Assembly (NCBI GenBank): GCA_028290665.1
Contig: JAQGJK010000026.1
Coordinates: 216,861-280,860, forward strand
DNA length: 64,000 nt
Reading direction: 5' to 3'
Origin: Devosia sp.
GTDB taxonomy: Bacteria; Pseudomonadota; Alphaproteobacteria; Rhizobiales; Devosiaceae
The translations under genes were made by a program, and so were the position numbers. The notes beneath the pieces were generated by a model. It was not told the origin of the DNA. It saw only the letters and a program-made list of their open reading frames with translations, and did no database searches. This document shows, in pieces, positions 42,443 through 51,471 of this stretch; the first letter of the stretch is position 1; every line of letters starts with the position of its first letter.

Positions 42443-43432
42443 GAAGGTATAAAAGATATGATGATCGATGGTCGTCAGTTTCTTTAGCCGCGGCGCCCAG
42501 TACGGGTAGACGTAGTTGGCGTGATAATGCGTGGCGTTGGCGACTTCCGGCAGGTAGAGCGTGCCGCCGACCACGCCACGAGCGATATCCTCGGCCTGCT
42601 GCCAGGATTTCTTATCCTTGATAGTCTCGGGAATGCCGTCGCAGGCGAACGAGAACTGGCAGGCATTGCGCTTCTGCGAGTTCTGGAACACCACGCCGCA
42701 GATGGTGTTGGGATAGAGTTTGTGGGCAACGCGGTTCATCACCACCTGGGCGACGCCGATCTGGCCGCGATAGCTTTCGCCGCGAGCTTCGAAATAGATG
42801 GCCGTGGCAAGGCACCACAATTCGCGGTCCGAAGTCGCGAGTTCCTCGGGCGATAGCGTTGTCGGGGTCGGCGGCGCCAACTCGCGGGCATAGGCGAGCT
42901 GTTGGGACGGTACCATCGGCATGATTTGGTCGGGCGCGAGGCTCGCGATGGCGTCGAGCGCCGAGGAATTGGCGATGACTTCCGGATCGAGCGCGGCGAC
43001 AGCGACCGCTGCGGGCGCCACGATGATCGGCACAGCCGCAAGCTGAACATCGGGCGTGCCGGGCACGCGCAGCGCCGCGAGTTCGGTGCGGCCAATTTCA
43101 AAGCCGGCGGTGAAATCGGCGGCGTCGATGCTGATGCGCTGCCGGTCGGTCTTGGTGGCGCGATTGGGGCCGACGAACGCGCCGGCTTCGAACACATGGT
43201 CGATGGCGCCAGTAATGATTACATCGGTGTCGGTATAGGCAATCGAGGCGAGTTGCGTAATCGGCAGCGCGGTGCCGTCCGGCATGGCGATCTCACCAAA
43301 GCCCGGGCCGACGGCGTTCCCGGTCAAGGCGCCATACCCAGCAGAGAAAATTACCGCCGCGAAGATGAACTTCGCCAGGCGTGGCACACGCCGGACCGGT
43401 CTGGCCCGCTGCGCCCCTACTCGATGGGCCAT
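42431..43432 (-). CDS. Cell wall hydrolase, SleB/Hydrolase_2 family
   Basis: 333 residues. A short basic N-terminus and one helix (FIFAAVIFSAGYGALTG) act as anchor or signal. Residues 200-333 are the SleB catalytic domain: ELWCLATAIYFEARGESYRGQIGVAQVVMNRVAHKLYPNTICGVVFQNSQKRNACQFSFACDG, with the catalytic Glu in YFEARGE. Lytic transglycosylase-type activity on peptidoglycan is expected. The middle region (60-190) is low-complexity Ala/Val/Pro. In rhizobia such proteins take part in cell division or growth; here no division genes are adjacent. Confidence 0.92.
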   Translation of the reverse strand: MAHRVGAQRARPVRRVPRLAKFIFAAVIFSAGYGALTGNAVGPGFGEIAMPDGTALPITQLASIAYTDTDVIITGAIDHVFEAGAFVGPNRATKTDRQRISIDAADFTAGFEIGRTELAALRVPGTPDVQLAAVPIIVAPAAVAVAALDPEVIANSSALDAIASLAPDQIMPMVPSQQLAYARELAPPTPTTLSPEELATSDRELWCLATAIYFEARGESYRGQIGVAQVVMNRVAHKLYPNTICGVVFQNSQKRNACQFSFACDGIPETIKDKKSWQQAEDIARGVVGGTLYLPEVANATHYHANYVYPYWAPRLKKLTTIDHHIFYTFKRA

Positions 43433-43483
43433 ACTGTCCGCAACTCACAACGCAACTTGATTCAAGGCATGGACGCTAAAAAT

Positions 43484-43542
43484 GCCGACAATCCGGATCA
43501 TCCCCCATTAGGGTTATCGCCCGGTAAACGCCGACAATCCGG
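43484..43542. repeat. Spaced 13-bp direct repeats upstream of the cell-wall hydrolase
   Basis: GCCGACAATCCGG occurs exactly at 43484-43496 and 43530-43542, 46 bp apart. A degraded inverted relative, CCGGTTAATGTCGG, follows near 43560. They lie 50-130 bp before the hydrolase ATG. The gap 43433-43673 has no gene. Regulator sites are possible. Confidence 0.4.
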
Positions 43543-43673
43543 CCAGTTGCCAGTGGCTATCCGGTTAATGTCGGAGGCAAGTCCAACTGAGTCGCAACCG
43601 CCAAGCGGCTTGACTGCCGCTGTGCCGCACAATCGCCACGGGGGTTAACGAATTACTATAGCCCGCCGTCGCG

Positions 43674-45920
43674 TTACTCGACCTGTGCGAGGGTCAACCG
43701 GGCAATGGGAACGCGGTAGGGCGAGCAGCTGACATAGTCCACACCGAGCCCGGCAAAAAACCTGAGCGAGGCCGGGTCGCCGGCATGTTCGCCGCAGATA
43801 CCGATCTTGAGCTTGGGGTTAGCGGCACGGCCGCGTGCGATGGCGATGGCGATCAGTTCGCCGACCCCCTGCTGGTCGAGGGTGACAAACGGATCGGTTT
43901 CGTAAAGCCCCAGCCGCTGGTAGGCCGCAAGAAACGCCGGGGCGTCGTCGCGGGAGATGCCGAAGGTGGTCTGCGTCAAATCATTGGTGCCGAAGGAGAA
44001 AAAATCGACCCCCTGCGCGATCTCTCCGGCCCGCAGCGCCGCGCGCGGCAATTCGATCATGGTGCCGAAGCTGAACAGCACGCGGCCCGAGCGCTCGAGG
44101 CCCGAGCTTTCGAGGATTGCCATGACGCGGTCGCGGATGAAGGTCACTTCGCTGGTGGTCGAAACGAACGGCACCATGACCTCGACAGCGACAGCCGGGA
44201 CCTGGGTGGCAGCGGCGGCCTTGACGCCAGCCATCAGCGCCGCGATCTGCATTTCGAGGATTTCCGGATAGGTCACGGCCAGCCGCACGCCGCGATGCCC
44301 GAGCATCGGGTTGACTTCGCTCAGCCGCTCGAGCCGGCGGCGCAGGGCGCGTTCGTCGAGCCCGAGCGACCGCGCGGTTTCGGCGATGTCGTCATCGGAG
44401 CGCGGCAGGAATTCGTGCAGCGGCGGATCGAACAGCCGCACCGTCACCGGCCGGCCACCCATCACTGAGAACAGCGCCGCATAGTCGCCGGTCTGGAAAT
44501 CGATCAACCCGGTCAGGGCCTTGGCGCGGTCATCTTCATCCTCCGAGAGAATGAGCCGGCGCAGCGCCACCATGCGTTCCTTGGCGAAAAACATGTGCTC
44601 CGAACGCGCAAGGCCAATGCCTTCGGCGCCAAAGCTCAGTGCGGTATTGGCGGCTTCGACAGTCTCGACATTGGTGCGCACCTCGATGCGGCGAGTGGCG
44701 TCGGACCAGTCGAGCAGCGTACCGATAGCGCCGCCGATATGGGGCTGGGCCAGCGGCAATGCGCCGATATAGACCGCACCATCGGTGCCATCGATGGTCA
44801 GTCGATCCCCGGCGCGAAACACCTTGTCGCCGATGCGGCAACTCATGTCGGCGAGATCGACCGAGAGGCTGCGCACACCGGCGACGCATGGCTTGCCGGT
44901 GATGCGCGCGACCACCGCGGCGTGGCTGGTCATGCCGCCACGGGCAGTCAGGATGCCGGTCGCGGCCTTCATGCCCTCGATATCAGCGGGGCCGGTTTCG
45001 TTGACGACGAGAATGCAATGCCGGCCACGCGCCCGCAACCGCGCTGCGTCCTCCGCGGTGAAGGTCACGACGCCGGACGCCGCCCCCGGGGAAACTCCGA
45101 GGCCGGTAGCGAGCTTGATCGCGGTGCTCGATTTCAGTCGCGGATGCAGCATCTGCGACAACCGCGACGGATCGGTACGGCGCACCGCCTCAGCCTTGCT
45201 CCAGATACCGCGGCTGACGCGATCGACCGCGGCTTCGAGCTCGGCTGCGGCGCCAACTTCGATCGGCCGGGCCGACATGAACACCGGCACCCCGGCCTCC
45301 ACCGAAACCAGCGCGACCATGTGCCGCCCCGACAATCGGTCAAGCGCCAAAGACAACGCAGTGGTTTCTGGCGGCAGGCGAAGCAGCGGACCGCCCTGCG
45401 GCGCCGCGGGACCGAGCGCACCGGTCTGCGCGTCGCGCGTGAGAAAGGCGCGGGGCTCGCCGCTGACACTCGCCTGGACGATAACCAGCTGCCGGTCGTC
45501 CTCCGTGCCGAACGATTCGAACGCCTCGGCAATGGCGCGACCGAGCGGACGCGTCGGATCGACCGATTCGGCAGCGTTGTGCGGCGCGGCAATGCCCGGT
45601 TTTGCCGGCATCAGCCCGGCGCTGTGGGTTGCGGCCGAGGTGCGAACCACCAGCGGCGGCGGCTGGTAGCTGCGATTTACGAGGCGGAACAGCGTCGCCA
45701 CCCAATGGGTGCGCAGGCGGTTATCCGCGTCGTGCCGCTCTGCCTGCAGCGCGGCCCACGCCGCCCAGGTAATGCAGATGGTCGGGACAGTCGGCAGGCC
45801 GAGGTCGGCGATCGCCGAAATCCAGCGCGCCTTGCCCGTGAGCAACCCAGCCTGGGCGGGGGTGAGGTTCGCCTTGCCCAACGCCGGGGCAATGGCAAAC
45901 ATCTCCTGCGCGATGCTCAC
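43674..45920 (-). CDS. PPDK-like PEP-utilising protein with shortened N-terminal domain
   Basis: 748 residues from a GTG with GGAAGGA upstream. The swivelling phosphohistidine domain has GGMTSHAAVVAR (His333); the PEP-binding barrel has RSEHMFF, LGHRGVRLAVTYPEI, FFSFGTNDLTQTTFGISRDD and CGEHAGDP (Cys709). His-to-Cys spacing is 376, the same as in Clostridium symbiosum pyruvate phosphate dikinase (His455, Cys831), so the shortfall of about 120 residues lies entirely at the N-terminus. There the ATP-grasp domain keeps VVRTSA but ends in VPVFMSARPIE instead of the usual E-x-Q-x-R region. Nucleotide phosphorylation may be lost or altered. It is divergent from ispH. Confidence 0.85.
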   Translation of the reverse strand: MSIAQEMFAIAPALGKANLTPAQAGLLTGKARWISAIADLGLPTVPTICITWAAWAALQAERHDADNRLRTHWVATLFRLVNRSYQPPPLVVRTSAATHSAGLMPAKPGIAAPHNAAESVDPTRPLGRAIAEAFESFGTEDDRQLVIVQASVSGEPRAFLTRDAQTGALGPAAPQGGPLLRLPPETTALSLALDRLSGRHMVALVSVEAGVPVFMSARPIEVGAAAELEAAVDRVSRGIWSKAEAVRRTDPSRLSQMLHPRLKSSTAIKLATGLGVSPGAASGVVTFTAEDAARLRARGRHCILVVNETGPADIEGMKAATGILTARGGMTSHAAVVARITGKPCVAGVRSLSVDLADMSCRIGDKVFRAGDRLTIDGTDGAVYIGALPLAQPHIGGAIGTLLDWSDATRRIEVRTNVETVEAANTALSFGAEGIGLARSEHMFFAKERMVALRRLILSEDEDDRAKALTGLIDFQTGDYAALFSVMGGRPVTVRLFDPPLHEFLPRSDDDIAETARSLGLDERALRRRLERLSEVNPMLGHRGVRLAVTYPEILEMQIAALMAGVKAAAATQVPAVAVEVMVPFVSTTSEVTFIRDRVMAILESSGLERSGRVLFSFGTMIELPRAALRAGEIAQGVDFFSFGTNDLTQTTFGISRDDAPAFLAAYQRLGLYETDPFVTLDQQGVGELIAIAIARGRAANPKLKIGICGEHAGDPASLRFFAGLGVDYVSCSPYRVPIARLTLAQVE

Positions 45921-46020
45921 GAGGCCGTCCTTCCCGAATTCCGTTCGCCATAATTGCCGAATGCCGCACCGCCCGCAACAGCACTTGACTTGGCCCCTGC
46001 CAGAAAGCATCTGACCAAAG

Positions 46021-46983
46021 ATGGAAACAAGGCCGCAACTTGACATCGTGCTGTGCGCGCCCCGCGGCTTTTGCGCCGGGGTCGACCGCGCCATCCAGAT
46101 CGTCGAACTGGCGCTCGAAAAATACGGCGCCCCGGTCTATGTGCGCCACGCCATCGTCCATAACAAATACGTCGTCGAGGGCCTCAAGCAAAAAGGCGCC
46201 GTGTTCGTCGAGGAGCTCGGGGAAATTCCCGCCGGTACCGCAGCGCCCGTGGTATTCTCGGCGCATGGCGTACCCAAGGCCGTGCCGGCCGACGCATCGG
46301 CGCGGCGGATGTTCTTTCTCGACGCTACCTGCCCACTGGTCAGCAAGGTGCATATCGAGGCCAACCGGCATTTCAACGAGGGTCGGGAGATCGTCCTCAT
46401 CGGTCACGCCGGGCATGTCGAAGTGATCGGCACGATGGGGCAATTGCCGGAGGGGTCCATCACCCTGATCCAGACCGTCGCCGACGCCGAGGCCTACCAG
46501 CCGCGCAACCCGGAGAAGCTGGCGTTCGTGACACAGACGACGCTGTCGGTCGATGACACCCGCGACATCGTCGCGACGCTGCGGCAGCGGTTTCCGGCGA
46601 TCGCGCTGCCGCACAAGGAAGACATCTGCTACGCGACCACCAACCGGCAGGAAGCCGTCAAGCGCGTCGCCCCGAACGTCGAGGCGATGCTGGTGGTCGG
46701 CGCCCCCGAATCCTCCAATTCGGTACGGTTGGTCGAAGTGGCACAGCGCGCCGGTTGCCCCAACGCCATGCTGGTCGAACGCGCCGACCGGATCGAGTGG
46801 AGCCGGTTCGAAGGCATCCGGCGGCTTGGCATCAGCGCTGGCGCGTCGGCGCCCGAAACCCTGGTCGATGAAGTGATCGAGGCGTTCGCCGAGCGCTATA
46901 CGATCAGCGTCACCGCGTCGGGCCAGCAGCGCGAGACCATCACCTTCAACCTGCCCCGAGAACTGAGGCCAGTAGCCGTTTGA
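46021..46983 (+). CDS. ispH: 4-Hydroxy-3-methylbut-2-enyl diphosphate reductase
   Basis: 320 residues. It makes IPP and DMAPP in the last step of the MEP pathway, with a [4Fe-4S] cluster held by Cys18 (PRGFCAGV), Cys104 (DATCPLVSK) and Cys203 ([11 protein letters not shown]). His47 (VHNKYV) and the EVIGTMGQ acid region are present. It is the first of three overlapping genes ispH-GNAT-rnhA. ispE and a polyprenyl synthase of the same pathway lie about 14 kb away. Confidence 0.97.
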   Translation: METRPQLDIVLCAPRGFCAGVDRAIQIVELALEKYGAPVYVRHAIVHNKYVVEGLKQKGAVFVEELGEIPAGTAAPVVFSAHGVPKAVPADASARRMFFLDATCPLVSKVHIEANRHFNEGREIVLIGHAGHVEVIGTMGQLPEGSITLIQTVADAEAYQPRNPEKLAFVTQTTLSVDDTRDIVATLRQRFPAIALPHKEDICYATTNRQEAVKRVAPNVEAMLVVGAPESSNSVRLVEVAQRAGCPNAMLVERADRIEWSRFEGIRRLGISAGASAPETLVDEVIEAFAERYTISVTASGQQRETITFNLPRELRPVAV

Positions 46984-47510
46984 ACACCCCCGATTTGACC
47001 CTCATCGAAACCGACCGGCTGTGGCTGACCGGCTGGAAGCCCGAGCAGATCGGGGATTTTTACCGCCTGCATGGCGACCCGGTCGTGGCCCGCTACCTCA
47101 CCGAACACGGCCAGCCGTGGACGCATGCCGAAATGGACGCGGCCCTCGCCCACTGGATCGACCTGTTCGACCGCCAGCAGATGGGTAAGCTCCGGCTGGT
47201 GCGCAAAGCCGATGGCGTGCTGGTCGGGCGCTGCGGTTTCGGCGTCTATGGTCCGGACGAAGTGCCCGAGATCGGCTACTCGCTATACCCGGAATTCTGG
47301 GGCAATGGCTATGTGTTCGAGGCGGCGAGTGCGCTCCGCGACTGGTACTGGCGCTCGACCGATCGCGACCATTTCATCGGGCTTGCCGATGTACGCAACG
47401 AGAACTCGCTCAAAGTCCTCCGCAAGCTCGGCGGGGTCTACACCCACACCGGCGACAACGATCACGGCCACACCTGCGAGTGGTACAGCTACAGGCGTCC
47501 CGCTGCATGA
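46980..47510 (+). CDS. GNAT-family N-acetyltransferase (RimJ/RimL-like)
   Basis: 176 residues starting at a TTG that overlaps the ispH stop (TTGA). The pattern [42 protein letters not shown]...[26 protein letters not shown] and [13 protein letters not shown] is the RimJ/RimL subgroup of acetyltransferases, which modify protein N-termini or small amines. The substrate is unknown. Its stop overlaps the rnhA start by ATGA. Confidence 0.87.
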   Translation: MNTPDLTLIETDRLWLTGWKPEQIGDFYRLHGDPVVARYLTEHGQPWTHAEMDAALAHWIDLFDRQQMGKLRLVRKADGVLVGRCGFGVYGPDEVPEIGYSLYPEFWGNGYVFEAASALRDWYWRSTDRDHFIGLADVRNENSLKVLRKLGGVYTHTGDNDHGHTCEWYSYRRPAA

Positions 47511-47977
47511 CCGACTTCGTCACCATCCACACCGATGGCGCCTGCTCCGGCAATCCCGGCCCCGGCGGCTGGGGCGCGGTGCTTGAAAGCGACGGCAATC
47601 TACGCGAGTTGAAGGGCGGCGAGCAGTTGACCACCAACAACCGAATGGAACTGACCGCGGCGATCGAAGCGCTCAATGCACTGAAACGCCCCTGCACCGT
47701 GCAACTGTTCACCGACAGCAATTACGTCAAAGGCGGCGTGACCGGCTGGATCCATGGCTGGAAAAAGAACGGCTGGAAAACCTCCGATAGGAAGCCGGTC
47801 AAGAACGTCGAACTCTGGCAGGCGCTCGAAGCCGCAACGCAGCGGCACACGGTCAGCTGGCACTGGGTCAAAGGCCACGCTGGCCACGACCTCAACGAAC
47901 GCGCCGACCGACTAGCCAATGAAGGCATGGCGCCATTCAAGCCCGCCAAACCCGAACGCTTCCTACCGCCGGTGTAA
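47507..47977 (+). CDS. rnhA: Ribonuclease HI
   Basis: 156 residues. The catalytic set Asp10, Glu48, Asp70 and Asp134 with His124 matches E. coli numbering exactly ([50 protein letters not shown]). The basic-protrusion helix [18 protein letters not shown] is present. It removes RNA from RNA-DNA hybrids. The ATG overlaps the GNAT stop by 4 bp. Confidence 0.97.
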   Translation: MTDFVTIHTDGACSGNPGPGGWGAVLESDGNLRELKGGEQLTTNNRMELTAAIEALNALKRPCTVQLFTDSNYVKGGVTGWIHGWKKNGWKTSDRKPVKNVELWQALEAATQRHTVSWHWVKGHAGHDLNERADRLANEGMAPFKPAKPERFLPPV

Positions 47978-48574
47978 GGTTGCGCGCTTCCTTCTTCCCT
48001 AGCGGGAGCGGGCGATAGGGCCGCCGACGCTCATTTTCTGCCTTCTTTCTCCCTTGAGGGAGAAGGTGGCGCAAAGCGACGGATGAGGGGTCTGATGCCT
48101 TTCGGCTGCTACGCCGCTCTATCGCCAACTCGCCCGACAATCATCAGACCCCTCATCCGCCCACCGGCACCCTCGGGTCGAGCCCGAGGGCAGGCTTTCT
48201 CCCGAAAGGGGAGAAGGCGATGGAGCCGCTGGCACCATCTTCGATCGTCCTTCTCCCGCAAGGGCGACAGCGATAGCGCCAACACCTCGCTGCACTTCCT
48301 TCCCCTCTTCCGCTCGCGGGAGAGGGTGGCGCGCGGCGCCGGGTGAGGGCCTGACGCCTCGACCTCACTCTGCAAACACCCCTGTCGCTCCCTTCTCCCC
48401 TCGCGGGAGAAAGTGGATCGGGGTATCCGAGACGGATGAGGGGGCGGCTGACTCTCGATGGACCCTACAACCGCCCACTCGCCCGACAATCATCAGCCCC
48501 CATCGCCTACCCCCGGGGTCGAGCCCGAGGGCTCGCCGTCTCCCCTTGCGCACGCTGGCCGATACAGCCACCGC
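47978..48574. repeat. Repeat-filled intergenic region with two related units
   Basis: No gene is supported in this 597-bp gap. The hairpin core TTCTCCC-n4/5-GGGAGAA recurs at 48047-48064, 48197-48215 and 48393-48411, with decayed versions near 48250 and 48305; copies are followed by GGTGGC...GGATGAGGGG-like tails. A 20-bp block ACTCGCCCGACAATCATCAG is exact at 48128-48147 and 48477-48496, and GGGTCGAGCCCGAGGGC is exact at 48175-48191 and 48516-48532. It looks like a duplicated composite element of rhizobial type. No transposase is present. Confidence 0.75.
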
Positions 48575-50203
48575 TCAGCTTGCCAGTTCCCGCTCCGCGA
48601 CCGCATCGACCTCGTCGTCAGCGTCGAAATAGGCCGAGGGGAGGAGGCGCTCCTCGCTTTCGGCATCCTCGATGTCGAGCTCAAGCCCGCCGCTGATAGT
48701 CCCGAGCAGCAGTTCGGCGTCGGCGATCGGCAGCGCCTCGACTTCGCGGAGCTTGCGATTGATCGTGCGATTGCGGGTTTCGGCGGTTTCGATCTGGCGG
48801 GCGGCCTGGTCGAGTTTCTTTTTCACGCCCGACAGAACCACGGCAAATTTCTCGAACTCCGTCTTCACGGCACCGAGCACCTTCCAGACTTCGCTCGAAC
48901 GCTCCTGGATGGCGAGGGTACGAAAGCCCATCTGCAACGAACTGAGGATCGCCGTAAGCGTCGTCGGCCCGGCAACGCTGACGCGGTAAAGCCGCTGCAA
49001 TTCGTCGGTGAGACCGGGGCGGCGAATGGCCTCGGCATACAGGCCCTCGGTCGGCAGGAACATGATGGCAAAATCGGTAGTGCGCGGCGGGTGGACATAT
49101 TTCGTCGCGATGTCCCGGGCCGAGGCCTTCAGCCGCTGCTCAAGCGCTCGGGTGGCGGCTTCGGCAGCAATCAGATCGCCAAGTTCGGCCGCAGCCTGCA
49201 ATCGCTCATAATCTTCGATGGGAAATTTCGCGTCGATCGGAAGCAACACTTCCTCGCCCTTGCCCTGCCCCGGCAGGACGATGGCGAACTCGACGCGGTC
49301 GGCGCCGGTGTCGGCGGTGATGACGTTCTTCCGGTACTGCGCCGGGGTCAGCGTCTGTTCGAGCAACGCGCCAAGCTGCACCTCGCCCCAGGTGCCACGC
49401 GCCTTGACGTTACTGAGCACGCGCTTCAGATCGCCGACGCCGGTGGCGAGCGTCTGCATTTCGCCAAGGCCCTTGTGCACGGCTTCGAGCCGATCGCTGA
49501 CCACCTTGAAGGATTCGCCCAGCCGCCGATCGAGCGAGTCCTGCAACTTCTCATCGACGGTGAGCCGCATCGCTTCAAGTTTTTCACCGTTTTCGGTGCG
49601 CAGCGCTTTCAGCTGATTTTCCAGCCCCTCGCGCAGCGATTCGCCGGCCTTGGCGTAAGCATCGGTCAGCCCGGTCAGCTTGCCTTCGAAGCTTTCATGC
49701 TGGGATTTCTGGATATCGAACAGCCGGCGCGATTGCGCCTCGGTCAGATCGCCGAAGCGCTTCAAACTGTCGTTGACGGTTTCGGCAAGCAGCTTTGCCG
49801 CTGCAGCTGCTTCAGTCTGCATCGTGCCAAGCCTCACATCGACACCACCGCGCAGTTCCTTGACTGCCGTCACCAGCCCCTCGTGATTGAGCCGATGCTG
49901 GACCGACGCGGTTTCGGCCGAGGCACGCAACTGCTCGGCAAACAGCTGCAACTGCTCCTTTTGCTGGCGCGCCATACCTTCGGTTTGCGCGGCCGAGGCC
50001 TGCGCCATGGCGCCGATGGCGTGCACCACTTCGATGCGGAGATCGCGAGCTGCCTGCCCCGACTCGGCGCGGCCAAGCCGCAGGCCTTCCTCGATCAGGC
50101 GCGACTGCCGCATCGTGCCGCGGGCCGCGACAGCGGCAAAAAACATCCCCAGCGCCGCCAGCACCGCGATGGTGGCAAGCAACGCCATTTCGACGCCAGT
50201 CAT
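48575..50203 (-). CDS. rmuC: RmuC-family DNA recombination protein
   Basis: 542 residues. An N-terminal helix (MALLATIAVLAALGMFFAAVAA) is followed by a long coiled coil (about 30-250) and the RmuC nuclease-like domain: RGTWGEVQLGALLEQTLTPAQYRKNV, LLPIDAKFPIEDYERLQAA and YVHPPRTTDFAIMFLPTEGLYAEA. RmuC limits recombination at inverted repeats. The C-terminal 40 residues are acidic. The ATG at 50203 replaces the ORF-track start that runs back into the arginase gene. Confidence 0.93.
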   Translation of the reverse strand: MTGVEMALLATIAVLAALGMFFAAVAARGTMRQSRLIEEGLRLGRAESGQAARDLRIEVVHAIGAMAQASAAQTEGMARQQKEQLQLFAEQLRASAETASVQHRLNHEGLVTAVKELRGGVDVRLGTMQTEAAAAAKLLAETVNDSLKRFGDLTEAQSRRLFDIQKSQHESFEGKLTGLTDAYAKAGESLREGLENQLKALRTENGEKLEAMRLTVDEKLQDSLDRRLGESFKVVSDRLEAVHKGLGEMQTLATGVGDLKRVLSNVKARGTWGEVQLGALLEQTLTPAQYRKNVITADTGADRVEFAIVLPGQGKGEEVLLPIDAKFPIEDYERLQAAAELGDLIAAEAATRALEQRLKASARDIATKYVHPPRTTDFAIMFLPTEGLYAEAIRRPGLTDELQRLYRVSVAGPTTLTAILSSLQMGFRTLAIQERSSEVWKVLGAVKTEFEKFAVVLSGVKKKLDQAARQIETAETRNRTINRKLREVEALPIADAELLLGTISGGLELDIEDAESEERLLPSAYFDADDEVDAVAERELAS

Positions 50204-50267
50204 TGTTGTTCCCCGATCCCCTGCGAGAACAATCGCAGAACATCGGCGGGATTGCAAACAGGTTAAA

Positions 50268-51086
50268 TCAACCGACGACAACGCCGGTGAGCAGCCGCGC
50301 GCCGATCTCCTTGACGAAGCGGGCGGCCACCATCGCCGTCGTGTCATTGAGGTCGCGCGAGGGATTGAGCTCGACAATATCGGCGCCGACCAGCTCGCCC
50401 TTGGTGCGATGCACCAGCCGGATCACCTCGCGCACCGTCAGCCCGCCCGGCTCGTGATGCGAGACGCCGGGGCAATGCGCTGGGTCCATCGCGTCGAGGT
50501 CGAGCGAAATATAGAATGGCCCATCAAACGCCAGCTGGGGCAGCGCCTCGTGCGCGTGCATTTCATAGCACTCCACACCGAAGCGTTTGACCTGCTCCCG
50601 TTGATGCGCATTGAGCGTGCGGATGCCGACCTGCACCCGTCGCGTGATCACCCCGGCCTCCAGCAGCCGCGCGAATGGCGAGGCGTGGCTGAAGGGATTG
50701 CCCTCGTAATCGTCGTAAAGATCGCCATGCGCATCGATGTGCAGCACGGCGAGACCCGGGTAGCGGGTAGCGTGCGCGGCAATCAGCGGGTGGGCGATGG
50801 AGTGGTCGCCGCCGAGGGACAGCACAAGGTGGCCGCGGTCGATCAGCCCTTCGGTCGCGGCGCGGATAGCAAGATTAGCCTCGAGCGGCGGCCAGTCGCC
50901 GATCAACAGATCGCCGGCATCATGGAAATCCGGCGCATTGGCAAAGTCGACGCCGAGCTCGCTCCAGGCATTGGCGGAGGGGGCCAGCAGCGCCTGCCGG
51001 ATCGCCCCCGGCCCCGCCGCCTGTCCCCGCCACGCGCTGGAATTGGCATCATAGGGAATGCCTTGCAGGGAGACGGGGGTGGTCAT
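50268..51086 (-). CDS. Arginase/agmatinase/formiminoglutamase family ureohydrolase
   Basis: 272 residues. Binuclear Mn2+ motifs are complete: SLGGDHSIAHP, LHIDAHGDLYD and ISLDLDAMDPAHCPG. The short length and the IPYDANSSAWRGQAAGPGAIRQALL start are closer to agmatinase or guanidinobutyrase than to classical arginase, but the substrate cannot be fixed. The ATG at 51086 replaces the longer ORF-track start. No arginine-catabolic genes are adjacent. Confidence 0.9.
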   Translation of the reverse strand: MTTPVSLQGIPYDANSSAWRGQAAGPGAIRQALLAPSANAWSELGVDFANAPDFHDAGDLLIGDWPPLEANLAIRAATEGLIDRGHLVLSLGGDHSIAHPLIAAHATRYPGLAVLHIDAHGDLYDDYEGNPFSHASPFARLLEAGVITRRVQVGIRTLNAHQREQVKRFGVECYEMHAHEALPQLAFDGPFYISLDLDAMDPAHCPGVSHHEPGGLTVREVIRLVHRTKGELVGADIVELNPSRDLNDTTAMVAARFVKEIGARLLTGVVVG

Positions 51087-51102
51087 TTGGTGCGCGTCCC
51101 GG

Positions 51103-51471
51103 CTATTCGGGGCTGCAGGTGACTTGCGAGAAATTGCCGTTTTCGAGTTGAATGGTGATGTCGAAACCAACCGTGCCGCCGACGTCGCCGAGGACAGTTG
51201 CGACCACGGTGTTGCCGCCCGAGGACAGGCCGCCGAGCGGGCCGTCCCAGTTGATGGTGCCGCCTTCAGTCAGTTCATAGGGGTAGTCGCCCTCGAACTT
51301 TCCGTCCCAGGCCGGGCCGCGATACTGGCCGTCCTCGAGTTCGATATCGCCCATGTAATAGGTGCCGAGCGTGCAATTGTAGCGCCCGTCCTTGAGCTCG
51401 ACGGTTTGCAACTGCGCCAGCGCCGGAGTGGCGAGGAGCAACAGGGCGGCAGTGGACAACAGGGGTTTCAT
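51103..51471 (-). CDS. Small secreted hypothetical protein
   Basis: 122 residues with a signal peptide (KPLLSTAALLLLATPALA). The mature part holds short repeats LKDGRYNCTLGTYYMGDIELEDGQYRGPAWDGKFEGDYPYEL, reminiscent of MORN-like G-x-Y units, then a beta-rich end with two cysteines in all (NCTLG, VTCSPE) that could pair. The ATG forms a TGATG overlap with glyS, so it is co-translated with an essential synthetase. No family is recognised. Confidence 0.75.
   Translation of the reverse strand: MKPLLSTAALLLLATPALAQLQTVELKDGRYNCTLGTYYMGDIELEDGQYRGPAWDGKFEGDYPYELTEGGTINWDGPLGGLSSGGNTVVATVLGDVGGTVGFDITIQLENGNFSQVTCSPE

Noticed and set aside
47978-48574. ORFs listed in the track within this gap (e.g. 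48109-48489)
   Set aside because: They follow the repeats, have no ribosome sites or recognisable domains and exist on both strands.
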